57,450 nucleotides of DNA from PALSA-1006 sp964532405 (lineage in GTDB: Bacteria > Pseudomonadota > Gammaproteobacteria > Burkholderiales > Gallionellaceae), in NCBI GenBank assembly GCA_964532405.1, contig CAZHIC010000015.1:1-57450 (forward strand). Direction: 5' to 3'. Within the stretch, counting starts at the first letter, position 1, and every line of letters starts with the position of its first letter. A model generated the notes under the pieces. It saw nothing but the letters and a program-made list of their open reading frames with translations. It did not search any database and had not been told where the DNA came from. Below, piece after piece: positions 8,377-15,953 of this stretch. A program made the translations under genes and the position numbers.

Positions 8377-8560
8377 TTCATTTACCCCAAGAAATAGAAA
8401 GACAACCAAGACCCAAGATTACATCGCAAAATTACAAACTGATTATAGTTCAATCATTAAAGAGCCGCACCAAACAAGCTCTGGCGGCGAAAATGCTCGC
8501 TCACTCAAACATGAACTCTAACCGACCTTAACACTTTCGCCAAGAAACTAGCTTTCTTGT

Positions 8561-8566
8561 TAAGAT
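8561..8566 (+). promoter_or_regulatory. Putative -10 element of coaBC
   Basis: TAAGAT followed by GCGCGG matches the -10/GCGC style seen before proS, rph and yicC in this window. No clear -35 was found. It overlaps an upstream in-frame ATG at 8565, which argues that translation starts at 8577. Confidence 0.35.
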
Positions 8567-8576
8567 GCGCGGCATT

Positions 8577-9806
8577 ATGGATCAAGCCCACACAAAACAC
8601 ATTGTTCTCGGCATCACCGGCGGCATCGCGGCCTATAAGGCGGCAGAGTTGGCGCGTCTGTTAGTAAAGCAAGGCATTACGGTGCAGGTGGCGATGACGG
8701 AAGCGGCGACGCATTTCATCACACCCGCGACGATGCAGGCGCTTACCGGGCATCCGGTGTTACTTAACCAGTGGCAGGATGACAAGGGCATGGCGCACAT
8801 CCAGTCCAGCCGCGTGGCGGATGCCATCGTGATTGCGCCTGCCACGGCGGATTTCATCGCCAAGCTGGCGCACGGGCTGGCCGATGATCTGCTTTCCACT
8901 TTATGTCTGGCACGCGATTGCCCATTGCTGGTCGCACCTGCGATGAACAAGCAGATGTGGGCGAACGCGGCGACGCAACGCAATGTGCAGCAACTCATCG
9001 CCGATGGGGTGACGCTGCTCGGCCCGGTAAGCGGCGTGCAGGCTTGCGGCGAAGAAGGGATGGGACGGATGCTGGAGGCGGAAGCATTGGCGCGGGATAT
9101 TTTTACATTGCTGTGCAATGCGCCCCTCTCCCTAACCCTCCCCCACAAATGGGGGAGGGAACTGGAAGGAGTGAAGGTTCTCATCACCGCTGGCCCCACT
9201 TATGAAGCCATCGACGCGGTGCGCGGCATCACCAATCGCAGCAGTGGCAAGATGGGTTATGCCATCGCACAGGCGGCACAGAAATTGGGCGCGGAAGTTA
9301 TGCTGGTCTCCGGCCCGACGGTGCTCACTCGGCCGCAGGGTATGCAGGTAGTGGACGTGACCAGTGCCGCCGAGATGTTTGAGGCGGTGAAGCAGCGCGT
9401 GATGGATGCCGATATTTTTATCGGCGTGGCGGCGGTGGCGGATTACCGTGTCGCCCGGCCATTCGAACAAAAAATCAAAAAGAGCGATGCCAAGCTGACA
9501 CTGGAGTTGGTGCCGAACCCGGACATTCTGGCCTATGTTGCGGCGCTGCCGGACGCGCCGTTCTGCGTGGGCTTCGCGGCGGAGAGCGAAAATTTGCACG
9601 AATATGCCGAGCAGAAACGCCGCGCCAAAAAGTTACCGCTGCTCGCGGCCAATCTGGCACAGCACGCTATCGGTGCGGACGATAACGAACTGATCCTATT
9701 CGATGACGCGGGCGAACATCGCTTGCCGCGCACAGACAAACTTACTTTGGCGCGGGTGCTATTGCTCCACGCCGCCACGCTTTACCAGAAAGGGAAATCA
9801 AAATGA
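8577..9806 (+). CDS. coaBC: Bifunctional phosphopantothenoylcysteine decarboxylase/synthetase
   Basis: CoaBC performs two steps of coenzyme A synthesis. The flavoprotein CoaC domain (about residues 1-180) has PAMNKQMW and the catalytic-cysteine loop GVQACGEEGMGRM; the CoaB domain (about 200-405) has ITAGPTYEAID and NRSSGKMG. Start 8577 gives 409 aa; the ATG at 8565 falls inside a likely -10. Residues 182-197 (APLSLTLPHKWGREL) are encoded by a family A palindrome lying in frame in the linker between the two enzymes. The stop overlaps dut as ATGA, so the two are coupled. Confidence 0.95.
   Translation: MDQAHTKHIVLGITGGIAAYKAAELARLLVKQGITVQVAMTEAATHFITPATMQALTGHPVLLNQWQDDKGMAHIQSSRVADAIVIAPATADFIAKLAHGLADDLLSTLCLARDCPLLVAPAMNKQMWANAATQRNVQQLIADGVTLLGPVSGVQACGEEGMGRMLEAEALARDIFTLLCNAPLSLTLPHKWGRELEGVKVLITAGPTYEAIDAVRGITNRSSGKMGYAIAQAAQKLGAEVMLVSGPTVLTRPQGMQVVDVTSAAEMFEAVKQRVMDADIFIGVAAVADYRVARPFEQKIKKSDAKLTLELVPNPDILAYVAALPDAPFCVGFAAESENLHEYAEQKRRAKKLPLLAANLAQHAIGADDNELILFDDAGEHRLPRTDKLTLARVLLLHAATLYQKGKSK
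9122..9162. repeat. Family A palindrome in frame inside coaBC
   Basis: CCCTCTCCCTAACCC is followed by TCCCCCACAAATGGGGGAGG, a hairpin whose sequence matches the elements at 6938 and 32138. It is translated as part of the CoaC-CoaB linker with no frameshift or stop. Confidence 0.9.
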
Positions 9807-10252
9807 AAAAAGTGGATGTAAAAATTCTCGACAAACGCTTGCACGAACAACCGCCCAGCTACGGCACACCGGGCTCGGCGGGCATTGATCTACGCGCCTG
9901 CATCGACCACAACATGCTGATACAACCGGGACAATGCGAGCTCATTCCGAGCGGCCTCGCCATCCACATCGCCGACCCGCATTATGCGGCGATGATTTTG
10001 CCGCGCTCCGGTCTGGGCCACAAACACGGCATTGTGCTGGGCAATTTGGTCGGGCTGATCGACTCTGACTATCAGGGGCAGATATTCGTCTCGCTATGGA
10101 ATCGCGGCCATCATCCATTTACGCTGATGCCGCTGGAACGCATGGCACAACTGGTCGTTGTCCCGGTCGCACAAGTGCAGTTCAACATCGTGGAAGAGTT
10201 TCCCTTGAGCCAGCGCGGTGCGGGCGGCTTCGGCAGCACGGGCAAGCATTAA
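9803..10252 (+). CDS. dut: dUTP diphosphatase
   Basis: Trimeric dUTPase hydrolyses dUTP to dUMP, keeping uracil out of DNA and supplying thymidylate synthesis. At 149 aa it has all conserved motifs: PGSAGIDLRA, PRSGLGHKHG, GNLVGLIDSDYQG and the C-terminal arm GGFGSTGKH. It overlaps the coaBC stop by four bases (ATGA), a widely conserved pairing. An intrinsic terminator follows immediately. Confidence 0.97.
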   Translation: MKKVDVKILDKRLHEQPPSYGTPGSAGIDLRACIDHNMLIQPGQCELIPSGLAIHIADPHYAAMILPRSGLGHKHGIVLGNLVGLIDSDYQGQIFVSLWNRGHHPFTLMPLERMAQLVVVPVAQVQFNIVEEFPLSQRGAGGFGSTGKH

Positions 10253-10267
10253 AGATTTACCCGCAAT

Positions 10268-10298
10268 AAAAAAGCCCGCGTTATGCGGGCTTTTTTAT
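10268..10298. terminator. Bidirectional intrinsic terminator after dut
   Basis: AAAGCCCGC / GCGGGCTTT stem with a five-base loop, with an A-run before and a T-run after. It separates dut from the convergent PEGA-domain gene. Confidence 0.9.
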
Positions 10299-10314
10299 TC
10301 ACACTGTTTCGAAA

Positions 10315-11244
10315 TTAGCGTTCGAGCACCAACTCCAACTCGGTAATTTCGCCCTTGCGCACGGACACTTTCTCCGCCGCCGTCTTGTAGCCATCGGCCT
10401 TCACACTCACTTCGCGAACGCCGACTTCGATCTCGGCACGCAACGGCGACATGCCGTAGTACACCCCGTCCAGATAAACTTTGGCGCGCGCTGGCTTGGT
10501 GTTCAACACCAACGTGCCATTGACTGCAACAGTCGGGGCTGGTGCCCCCCCTCTGGCCGTTTGCAGCACAGTCACACCGGGAATCACTTTTGTTCCCGGC
10601 ATCAAATTAAACAGGTCGGGACGGGATGCCATCAAGGCGGCACTAATGGCATCGACAGTCTTTTGCGTCACGATGTCCAGCTCATAGCGCAGGCTGTTGG
10701 CGATAACACTCTTGCTGTTACCGGAAACACTCACTGCAAGTTCCTTTTTTTCCACGACCACGCCGGACCAAACCACCTTTCCCGTTGCCGCTTCCTTCAA
10801 GGTCGTTTCGATAGCGATAGCGACCTCATCCTTTGCCCTGGTGTTGTACGTCAGCTCTTTGACTATCCCGCTGAGTTCAAACAATGCGCTTGTGTCCGCT
10901 ACAAGTTGAAACCCTGCATCGTCAAAACGTTTTCTGACCGAGTTCGATACGAAATCGGCCACATCGCGATCCAGCGCCAGTTCTGTTCCCCATATGCCGG
11001 ACACCCGCTGGGTCGAAATGCCGATCTTTTTGGGAGCCATGCCGCCCCGCCCATCGGCATATCCCGCGACACGAATCGTGGCGGCATATTTCACCGGAGG
11101 GGCATTGGGATTGGGCTTCTTGTTCTCGGGCACACTGATAGAGTCGTCCGACTCAAGCCAGCCTGCATACAGGTTCGCACTGAAACATCCGAAAACCAAA
11201 AGTGCCAGAGACACCGAGGAAGTACGCAAAAAAAATGGCTTCAT
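10315..11244 (-). CDS. PEGA-domain exported protein, possible lipoprotein
   Basis: The 309-aa protein has an N-terminal signal sequence (MKPFFLRTSSVSLALLVFGC); the cysteine after FG could be lipidated, but the site is not a canonical lipobox, and cleavage after NLYA is the alternative. A middle region of about 170 residues resembles lipoprotein domains such as YajG, with paired strands and a conserved GxVVWSG. Residues of about 240-309 form a PEGA domain (LVLNTKPARAKVYLDGVYYG), a beta-rich module of surface proteins. Function unknown. It starts 46 bases after rppH on the same strand and may be co-transcribed. Confidence 0.75.
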   Translation of the reverse strand: MKPFFLRTSSVSLALLVFGCFSANLYAGWLESDDSISVPENKKPNPNAPPVKYAATIRVAGYADGRGGMAPKKIGISTQRVSGIWGTELALDRDVADFVSNSVRKRFDDAGFQLVADTSALFELSGIVKELTYNTRAKDEVAIAIETTLKEAATGKVVWSGVVVEKKELAVSVSGNSKSVIANSLRYELDIVTQKTVDAISAALMASRPDLFNLMPGTKVIPGVTVLQTARGGAPAPTVAVNGTLVLNTKPARAKVYLDGVYYGMSPLRAEIEVGVREVSVKADGYKTAAEKVSVRKGEITELELVLER

Positions 11245-11290
11245 TGAGCTTGACCTTGTGTTGACTTGTCGGGGCAAAATACCCCGGCTA

Positions 11291-11833
11291 TTATCTTCCG
11301 AGCGACGGCACACTTGCGACTGTCTGCTTAAACTTATCCATTCTTCCGGAAGGATTTTTTAGCGCAGGCAGAAAACGGACAAGCTCGTTCAAGGCCAAGC
11401 CATAAACTTTACGCTTAAAATCGATCACGCTGTCCATCTCTATCCAATAATCATTCCAGCGCCAGGCATCGAACTCGGGATGCCCCGATGCGCGTAACGA
11501 CACATCGCAGTCGCGCCCGGTCAAGCGCAGCAAAAACCATATCTGCTTCTGCCCTTTATAACTTCCGCGCGCTTCGCGCTTTACCCAACTTTGCGGCACC
11601 TCATAACGCATCCACTCGCGCGTTCGGCCCAGAATTTCAACATGGCAGTTGAGCAAACCCACCTCTTCGTGCAGCTCCCGATACATTGCCTGCTCGGGAG
11701 TTTCGCCATGCTGCATCCCTCCTTGCGGAAATTGCCACGCGTCCTGACGGATACGTTTTCCCCAAAACACTTGATTCTTTGCGTTGGTCAGAATGATGCC
11801 TACGTTTGGGCGATAACCATCACGGTCTATCAT
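11291..11833 (-). CDS. rppH: RNA pyrophosphohydrolase RppH (Nudix)
   Basis: RppH removes pyrophosphate from 5'-triphosphate RNA and so starts mRNA decay. The Nudix box GGMQHGETPEQAMYRELHEE continues VGL, and MIDRDGYRPNVGIIL at the N-terminus is typical. Start ATG at 11833 gives 180 aa; an in-frame start at 11944 would add 37 unrelated residues and reach the proS promoter region. It is divergent from proS, a neighbour pair seen in other betaproteobacteria. Confidence 0.94.
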   Translation of the reverse strand: MIDRDGYRPNVGIILTNAKNQVFWGKRIRQDAWQFPQGGMQHGETPEQAMYRELHEEVGLLNCHVEILGRTREWMRYEVPQSWVKREARGSYKGQKQIWFLLRLTGRDCDVSLRASGHPEFDAWRWNDYWIEMDSVIDFKRKVYGLALNELVRFLPALKNPSGRMDKFKQTVASVPSLGR

Positions 11834-11915
11834 AATTCGCCCCGCTAAATTGTTTTTCGATGGGCGGATTGTTCCATATTTCGAGCGCACAGGAAAGAAC
11901 AAAGTCACTGTACGG

Positions 11916-11921
11916 TAGAAT
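11916..11921 (+). promoter_or_regulatory. Putative -10 element of proS
   Basis: TAGAAT followed by GCGCG lies 36 bases before the proS ATG. It matches the -10/GCGC style of other genes here; a -35 is not recognisable. Confidence 0.35.
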
Positions 11922-11956
11922 GCGCGCTCGTTAATACCCAACATACGGAACCAGCC

Positions 11957-13657
11957 ATGCGTGTCTCACAATTTTTTATCTCCACTCTAAAAGAAGCCCC
12001 CTCCGAAGCCGAGCTGACCAGCCATCGCTTGATGCTGCGCGCAGGCTACATCCGCAAACTTGCCAGCGGCCTGTACACATGGATGCCATTAGGGCTGCGC
12101 GTATTGCGCAAAGTCGAAGCGGTGGTGCGCGAAGAGATGAACAAGAGCGGCGGCATCGAGCTGCTGATGCCCGCCGTGCAGCCCGCCGAACTGTGGCAGG
12201 AAACCGGGCGTTGGGACGTGTTCGGCCCGCAGATGCTGAAGATCAAGGACCGCCACGATAATTTATTTTGCTTCGGCCCTACGCACGAGGAAGTCATCAC
12301 CGACATCGCGCGCCGCGAGATCAAGAGCTACCGCCAATTGCCGCTGAATTTTTACCAGATTCAAACCAAGTTCCGCGACGAAGTGCGTCCGCGTTTCGGC
12401 GTGATGCGCGCGCGCGAATTTTTGATGAAAGACGCCTACTCTTTCCACGCCAGCTTCGACAGCCTGGAGCAGACCTATCAGGTGATGTACGAAACCTACA
12501 CGCGCATCTTCACCCGCCTCGGCCTGCAGTTCCGCGCCGTGGCGGCGGACACCGGCGCCATCGGCGGCAGCGGCTCGCACGAGTTCCATGTGCTGGCCGA
12601 TTCCGGCGAAGACGCGCTGGCGTTCTGCCCGGATTCCGATTACGCCGCCAACGTGGAGTTGGCCGAAGCTGTCGCGCCCACTATACCGCGCGCCCCTGCC
12701 ACGCAGGAGGTACAGAAGGTCATCACGCCCGGACAGAAAACCATCGAAAAAGTCGCCGCGTTCTTCGACACTTCCGCACAAAACGTGCTGAAAGCTATCG
12801 CTGTGATGACCCACGAAAACGAGTTTGTATTGCTGCTGTTGCGCGGCGACCATCAACTCAACGAGATCAAGACCAGCAAAGTAATTGGTGAATTCCGTTT
12901 CGCCAGCGAAGACGAAGTGCATCGCAACATGAGCTGCCGCACCGGCTACATCGGCCCGGTGAATGCCAAAGTGCGCGTACTGGCCGACCGTGCCGCCGCC
13001 GCGATGAACGACTTCATCTGCGGCGCAAACGACGACGGCTTCCATTTCAGCGGCGTGAATTTCGGGCGCGATGTGCATCTGGATGAAGCCTGCATACATG
13101 ACCTGCGCAACGTCGTGAGCGGCGACGCCTCGCCCGACGGCAAAGGTACGCTGGAGCTGTGTCGCGGCATCGAAGTCGGCCATATCTTCCAGTTGCGCAC
13201 CAAATATTCCGAAGCCTTGCAAGCCAGGTATCTGGACGAGAACGGCAAAACGCAGGTGATGGAAATGGGCTGTTACGGCATCGGGGTATCGCGCATCGTG
13301 GCCGCCGCCATCGAGCAGAATTTCGACGAGCGCGGTATCACCTTACCCGCCCGCATGGCACCGTTCCAGATCGCCATCGCCCCCATCGGCTTCAAGAAAA
13401 GCGAGGCGGTGCGCAATGCGGCAGAACAACTTTATGCGGAACTCACCGCAACGGGCATCGAAGTGTTGCTGGATGACCGCGACGAGCGCCCCGGCGTGAT
13501 GTTCGCCGATCTGGAATTGATCGGCATCCCGCATCGCATCGTCATCGGCGACCGTGGCTTGAAAGAAGGCAACGTGGAATACCAAGGGCGACGCGACCCG
13601 GCGGCACAAGCCGTCCCATTGCAAAAGGCTGCCAAGCTCGTACAATCGAAATTATGA
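11957..13657 (+). CDS. proS: Prolyl-tRNA synthetase
   Basis: This class II aminoacyl-tRNA synthetase charges tRNA-Pro. The 566-aa length fits the bacterial type with an editing insertion domain (INS, about residues 225-385) between the catalytic motifs. Visible class II motifs include RFGVMRAREFLMKDAYSFH (motif 2) and a motif 3 region around MGCYGIGVSRIVAA; the C-terminal anticodon-binding domain contains EVLLDDRDERPGVMFAD. Its stop overlaps the lytic transglycosylase start as ATGA. Confidence 0.97.
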   Translation: MRVSQFFISTLKEAPSEAELTSHRLMLRAGYIRKLASGLYTWMPLGLRVLRKVEAVVREEMNKSGGIELLMPAVQPAELWQETGRWDVFGPQMLKIKDRHDNLFCFGPTHEEVITDIARREIKSYRQLPLNFYQIQTKFRDEVRPRFGVMRAREFLMKDAYSFHASFDSLEQTYQVMYETYTRIFTRLGLQFRAVAADTGAIGGSGSHEFHVLADSGEDALAFCPDSDYAANVELAEAVAPTIPRAPATQEVQKVITPGQKTIEKVAAFFDTSAQNVLKAIAVMTHENEFVLLLLRGDHQLNEIKTSKVIGEFRFASEDEVHRNMSCRTGYIGPVNAKVRVLADRAAAAMNDFICGANDDGFHFSGVNFGRDVHLDEACIHDLRNVVSGDASPDGKGTLELCRGIEVGHIFQLRTKYSEALQARYLDENGKTQVMEMGCYGIGVSRIVAAAIEQNFDERGITLPARMAPFQIAIAPIGFKKSEAVRNAAEQLYAELTATGIEVLLDDRDERPGVMFADLELIGIPHRIVIGDRGLKEGNVEYQGRRDPAAQAVPLQKAAKLVQSKL

Positions 13658-14355
13658 AAACGGGTAACGCAGGATTCAGGATTCAGGATGCGGGATTCAG
13701 GGAGTCCCGCTGGTTTGCTTTTAGCTTAATCATTAATCCCGCATCCTTGATCCTTGGTGCGGGCATGTTCTTGTCCACACCGGCCTTCGCGGGCGCACAA
13801 ACGGAAGAAGCGCTGTCGGCCAGCGTACAGGCAGTACTGCAACGCGCGGTGTCCGATCAGGCGGCACCCAAGCTGGCTTTCGCCACCCAGCAGGAAGCGG
13901 ATGCTTGGCTGAGTGAGATGTCGCAACGCTTGGCGAAACGCATACCCGACAAAGAATATCGCGAAGATTTCCTCTACACCGTGCACTACGAAGCGGTACG
14001 CGCGGGTTTGGATCCGCATCTGGTGTTGGGATTGATCGAAGTGGAAAGCGGCTTCAGGAAATATGCCGTGTCGAACGCAGGGGCGCGCGGCTATATGCAG
14101 GTAATGCCGTTCTGGACCAAAGCCCTGCACGCCCCCGAGCATAACCTATTCCACCTGCGCACCAACTTGCGCTACGGCTGCACTATCTTGCGCTACTACC
14201 TGGATATTGAAAAAGGCAATCTGTATCGCGCTTTGGGACGCTACAACGGCAGTCTGGGCAAAGCGGCATACCCCAATCTGGTAAAAGCCGCATGGCACAA
14301 ACACTGGGCGAATCCGCAACGCACGGTAAGTTCGCAGGCCAGACCGGCAAGTTAA
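13654..14355 (+). CDS. Lytic transglycosylase (SLT domain), exported
   Basis: This 233-aa protein cleaves peptidoglycan glycan strands. The SLT domain has the catalytic glutamate in GLIEVESGFRKYAVS, then GARGYMQVMPFW and the later RYNGSLGKAAYPN. The signal peptide core is SLIINPASLILGAGMFLS with cleavage near AFAG. The n-region is unusual: residues of about 7-33 are encoded by a DNA inverted repeat (13679-13753), so a palindromic element may have extended the leader. The start overlaps the proS stop by four bases and is probably coupled to it. Confidence 0.88.
   Translation: MKTGNAGFRIQDAGFRESRWFAFSLIINPASLILGAGMFLSTPAFAGAQTEEALSASVQAVLQRAVSDQAAPKLAFATQQEADAWLSEMSQRLAKRIPDKEYREDFLYTVHYEAVRAGLDPHLVLGLIEVESGFRKYAVSNAGARGYMQVMPFWTKALHAPEHNLFHLRTNLRYGCTILRYYLDIEKGNLYRALGRYNGSLGKAAYPNLVKAAWHKHWANPQRTVSSQARPAS
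13679..13753. repeat. Inverted repeat within the transglycosylase leader
   Basis: The left arm GGATTCAGGATGCGGGATTC (13679-13698) pairs with the right arm TAATCCCGCATCCTTGATCC (13734-13753), with two or three mismatches and a 35-base loop. It encodes part of the signal peptide and is unlike family A. Confidence 0.8.
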
Positions 14356-14358
14356 GCG

Positions 14359-14838
14359 TTACTGCCCTTCTTTTTTATTTTTCTTCTTAAGCAAAATGTA
14401 CGTCTCAATGTCGCTACGCGACACCATGCCCTCCTGATAACTCACCAGCTTTCCCGTCGGGTCGTACAGATACGAAGTCGGCAGCGCTGAAACGGGGCCA
14501 ACCTGCATCTCTGCCATGGTGTAGCTCCCAATCACCAGCGGATAGCTGATCTTGTGCTTGGCCGCAAAATCAAGCACAGAAGCACGCGTTGAATCCAACG
14601 CCACTCCGACCACGACAAGATCCGAACTCTTATGCTCGTTGTGCAGTGCAACCAGATCGGGCGTCTCCTGTTCGCAGGGCGGACACCAAGTCGCCCAGAA
14701 ATTCACCACCACCCATTTGCCGCGATAATCGGCCAAGCGCAGCGTATTCCCTTGCATATCCTTGAAAGAAAACTCCTGCGCCAACGCCGTGACAGCGAAC
14801 AACGACAGGCACGCCAGCAACCAGCGACAGGTCTTCAT
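14359..14838 (-). CDS. TlpA-like exported thioredoxin-family protein
   Basis: The 159-aa protein has a signal peptide (MKTCRWLLACLSLFAVTALA) and a thioredoxin fold with the redox-active motif WATWCPPC followed by the conserved cis-proline region VSALPTSYLYD. Such TlpA/ResA-type proteins reduce periplasmic disulphides, for example on apocytochromes; the actual partner here is unknown. Its ATG overlaps the stop of the YqhA-like gene as TGATG, so the two are translationally coupled. Confidence 0.88.
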   Translation of the reverse strand: MKTCRWLLACLSLFAVTALAQEFSFKDMQGNTLRLADYRGKWVVVNFWATWCPPCEQETPDLVALHNEHKSSDLVVVGVALDSTRASVLDFAAKHKISYPLVIGSYTMAEMQVGPVSALPTSYLYDPTGKLVSYQEGMVSRSDIETYILLKKKNKKEGQ

Positions 14839-15425
14839 CAGTGTCCCGCCTTTCCTTCTTTGTTCTCTGCTGCACCCTCTTTGTCATGACCACCGTGCCC
14901 GACAGCCTCAGCGGCGTGGGACAAATAGAGAGACAAAGCGACGAGCGCGATACTCGCACCCAAGTACAGCAAATCCAGCGGGTTTTCGATCTTGACATGC
15001 AGCGCCTCTTCAAACAGCGTCACGATCAGGATCATCAGAATCACTTTGGCCAAACGCGATTTTAAATCGTCCAGATTCTCAATCACCAGTATCTTGCTTG
15101 ACGATCTGCTGCCGTGCGCCTGGTCGATGTCGCTGATGAACAACTCATACAAACCCAACGAGAAGATCAGCATCACGGTTGCCAACAGATAACCGTCCAC
15201 GACCTCGACGATGTGCGTCACCGTGGCATCATGCAATGCCTTCCTCGCCACCTCGGTCATATCCGCATCGCCGTAATGCACCACATTCATCACCAGATTC
15301 CACACATCGACCGTCGCCATATAAAAAATCGCGAAGCCTGCAAACAGACTTCCCAGCACCGCCGACAAAATAACAAAACGACTGTTCCACAAACTGCCTT
15401 CAAACAGGTTTTCAATAAACTTCAT
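14838..15425 (-). CDS. YqhA-family (UPF0114) inner-membrane protein
   Basis: This 195-aa protein has four likely transmembrane segments (about 18-40, 78-98, 128-148, 155-175) and the UPF0114 features SRFVILSAVLGSL and DGYLLATVMLIFSLGLYELF. The charged, histidine- and lysine-rich tail (HAAEAVGHGGHDKEGAAENK) may be cytoplasmic. No function is established for the family. It is the upstream partner of the TlpA-like gene. Confidence 0.85.
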   Translation of the reverse strand: MKFIENLFEGSLWNSRFVILSAVLGSLFAGFAIFYMATVDVWNLVMNVVHYGDADMTEVARKALHDATVTHIVEVVDGYLLATVMLIFSLGLYELFISDIDQAHGSRSSSKILVIENLDDLKSRLAKVILMILIVTLFEEALHVKIENPLDLLYLGASIALVALSLYLSHAAEAVGHGGHDKEGAAENKEGKAGH

Positions 15426-15531
15426 AGCTTACCTCCAAAAATTCACGGCGCGCATTAGAGCGCAAAACCTCATGGCACTCAAGCCACTAGAGGATAGTGC
15501 CTGAAAGCACATTTCTTATCTACCTTACTGC

Positions 15532-15699
15532 CGGAGGGGGGACAGGATAAATTTGTTCTCTGAAATTTATGGTAAAAATCAATGATGGTAGGGTGGGCAC
15601 GCTTTTGTACCCACGCGGATACCAAACCGCGTGGGTAGACAATAAACCTGTCTACCCACCCTACGCTATTCTCTGAGAACAAATTTACCCTCCTGCGGG
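15532..15699. repeat. Outer inverted repeat around the family C element
   Basis: TAAATTTGTTCTC at 15548-15560 is repeated inverted at 15675-15687, and both arms extend into GGAGGG-like sequence. The right arm is the coding 3' end of the GIY-YIG gene, so that gene's transcript would fold back through the enclosed family C palindrome and may end there. The rest of the 15426-15665 gap shows nothing else. Confidence 0.65.
15588..15664. repeat. Family C palindrome, copy 1 (77 bp)
   Basis: It begins GTAGGGTGGGCACGC and ends TACCCACCCTAC, with an inner CCCACGCGG/CCGCGTGGG hairpin. A second copy of the same length and nearly identical sequence is at 51425-51501. Confidence 0.9.
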
Positions 15700-15953
15700 A
15701 AATTGCCGCACAGCAGCCATTTCTCTGCGCGCGGCAGACGTTTTATCTGTATCTCGCGCTTGAGGGCGGCGGATTTGTCCGCACAATTTTCCCGGTAGAG
15801 CAATGCCACAGGCGTCCGTCCGCGCGTGTATTTCGCCCCCTCTCCGGCATTGTGGGCGACAAGGCGTTTTTCGAGATCGTTGGTGATACCGCAATACAGC
15901 GTGTCGTCGGCACAACGCAGAAGGTAGCAGAACCAATCACTCACCGGAGACAT
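15666..15953 (-). CDS. GIY-YIG nuclease-domain protein
   Basis: This 95-aa protein is a stand-alone GIY-YIG domain of the small COG2827 type: YLLRCADDTLYCGITNDLEK carries the variant YLL/YCGI core, followed by the arginine in EKRLVAHN and the conserved LYREN. Members are putative endonucleases of unknown target. It overlaps the lnt stop by 17 bases, consistent with co-transcription. Its last codons form one arm of an inverted repeat, so the C-terminus (GKFVLRE) may derive partly from that element. Confidence 0.85.
   Translation of the reverse strand: MSPVSDWFCYLLRCADDTLYCGITNDLEKRLVAHNAGEGAKYTRGRTPVALLYRENCADKSAALKREIQIKRLPRAEKWLLCGNFPQEGKFVLRE

Noticed and set aside
8330..8521. 63-codon plus-strand frame before coaBC
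   Set aside because: It overlaps the start of the exported-protein gene, has no ribosome-binding site and no recognisable protein features.
15479..15682. 67-codon minus-strand frame in the gap next to the GIY-YIG gene
   Set aside because: It only translates the family C palindrome and its flanks.
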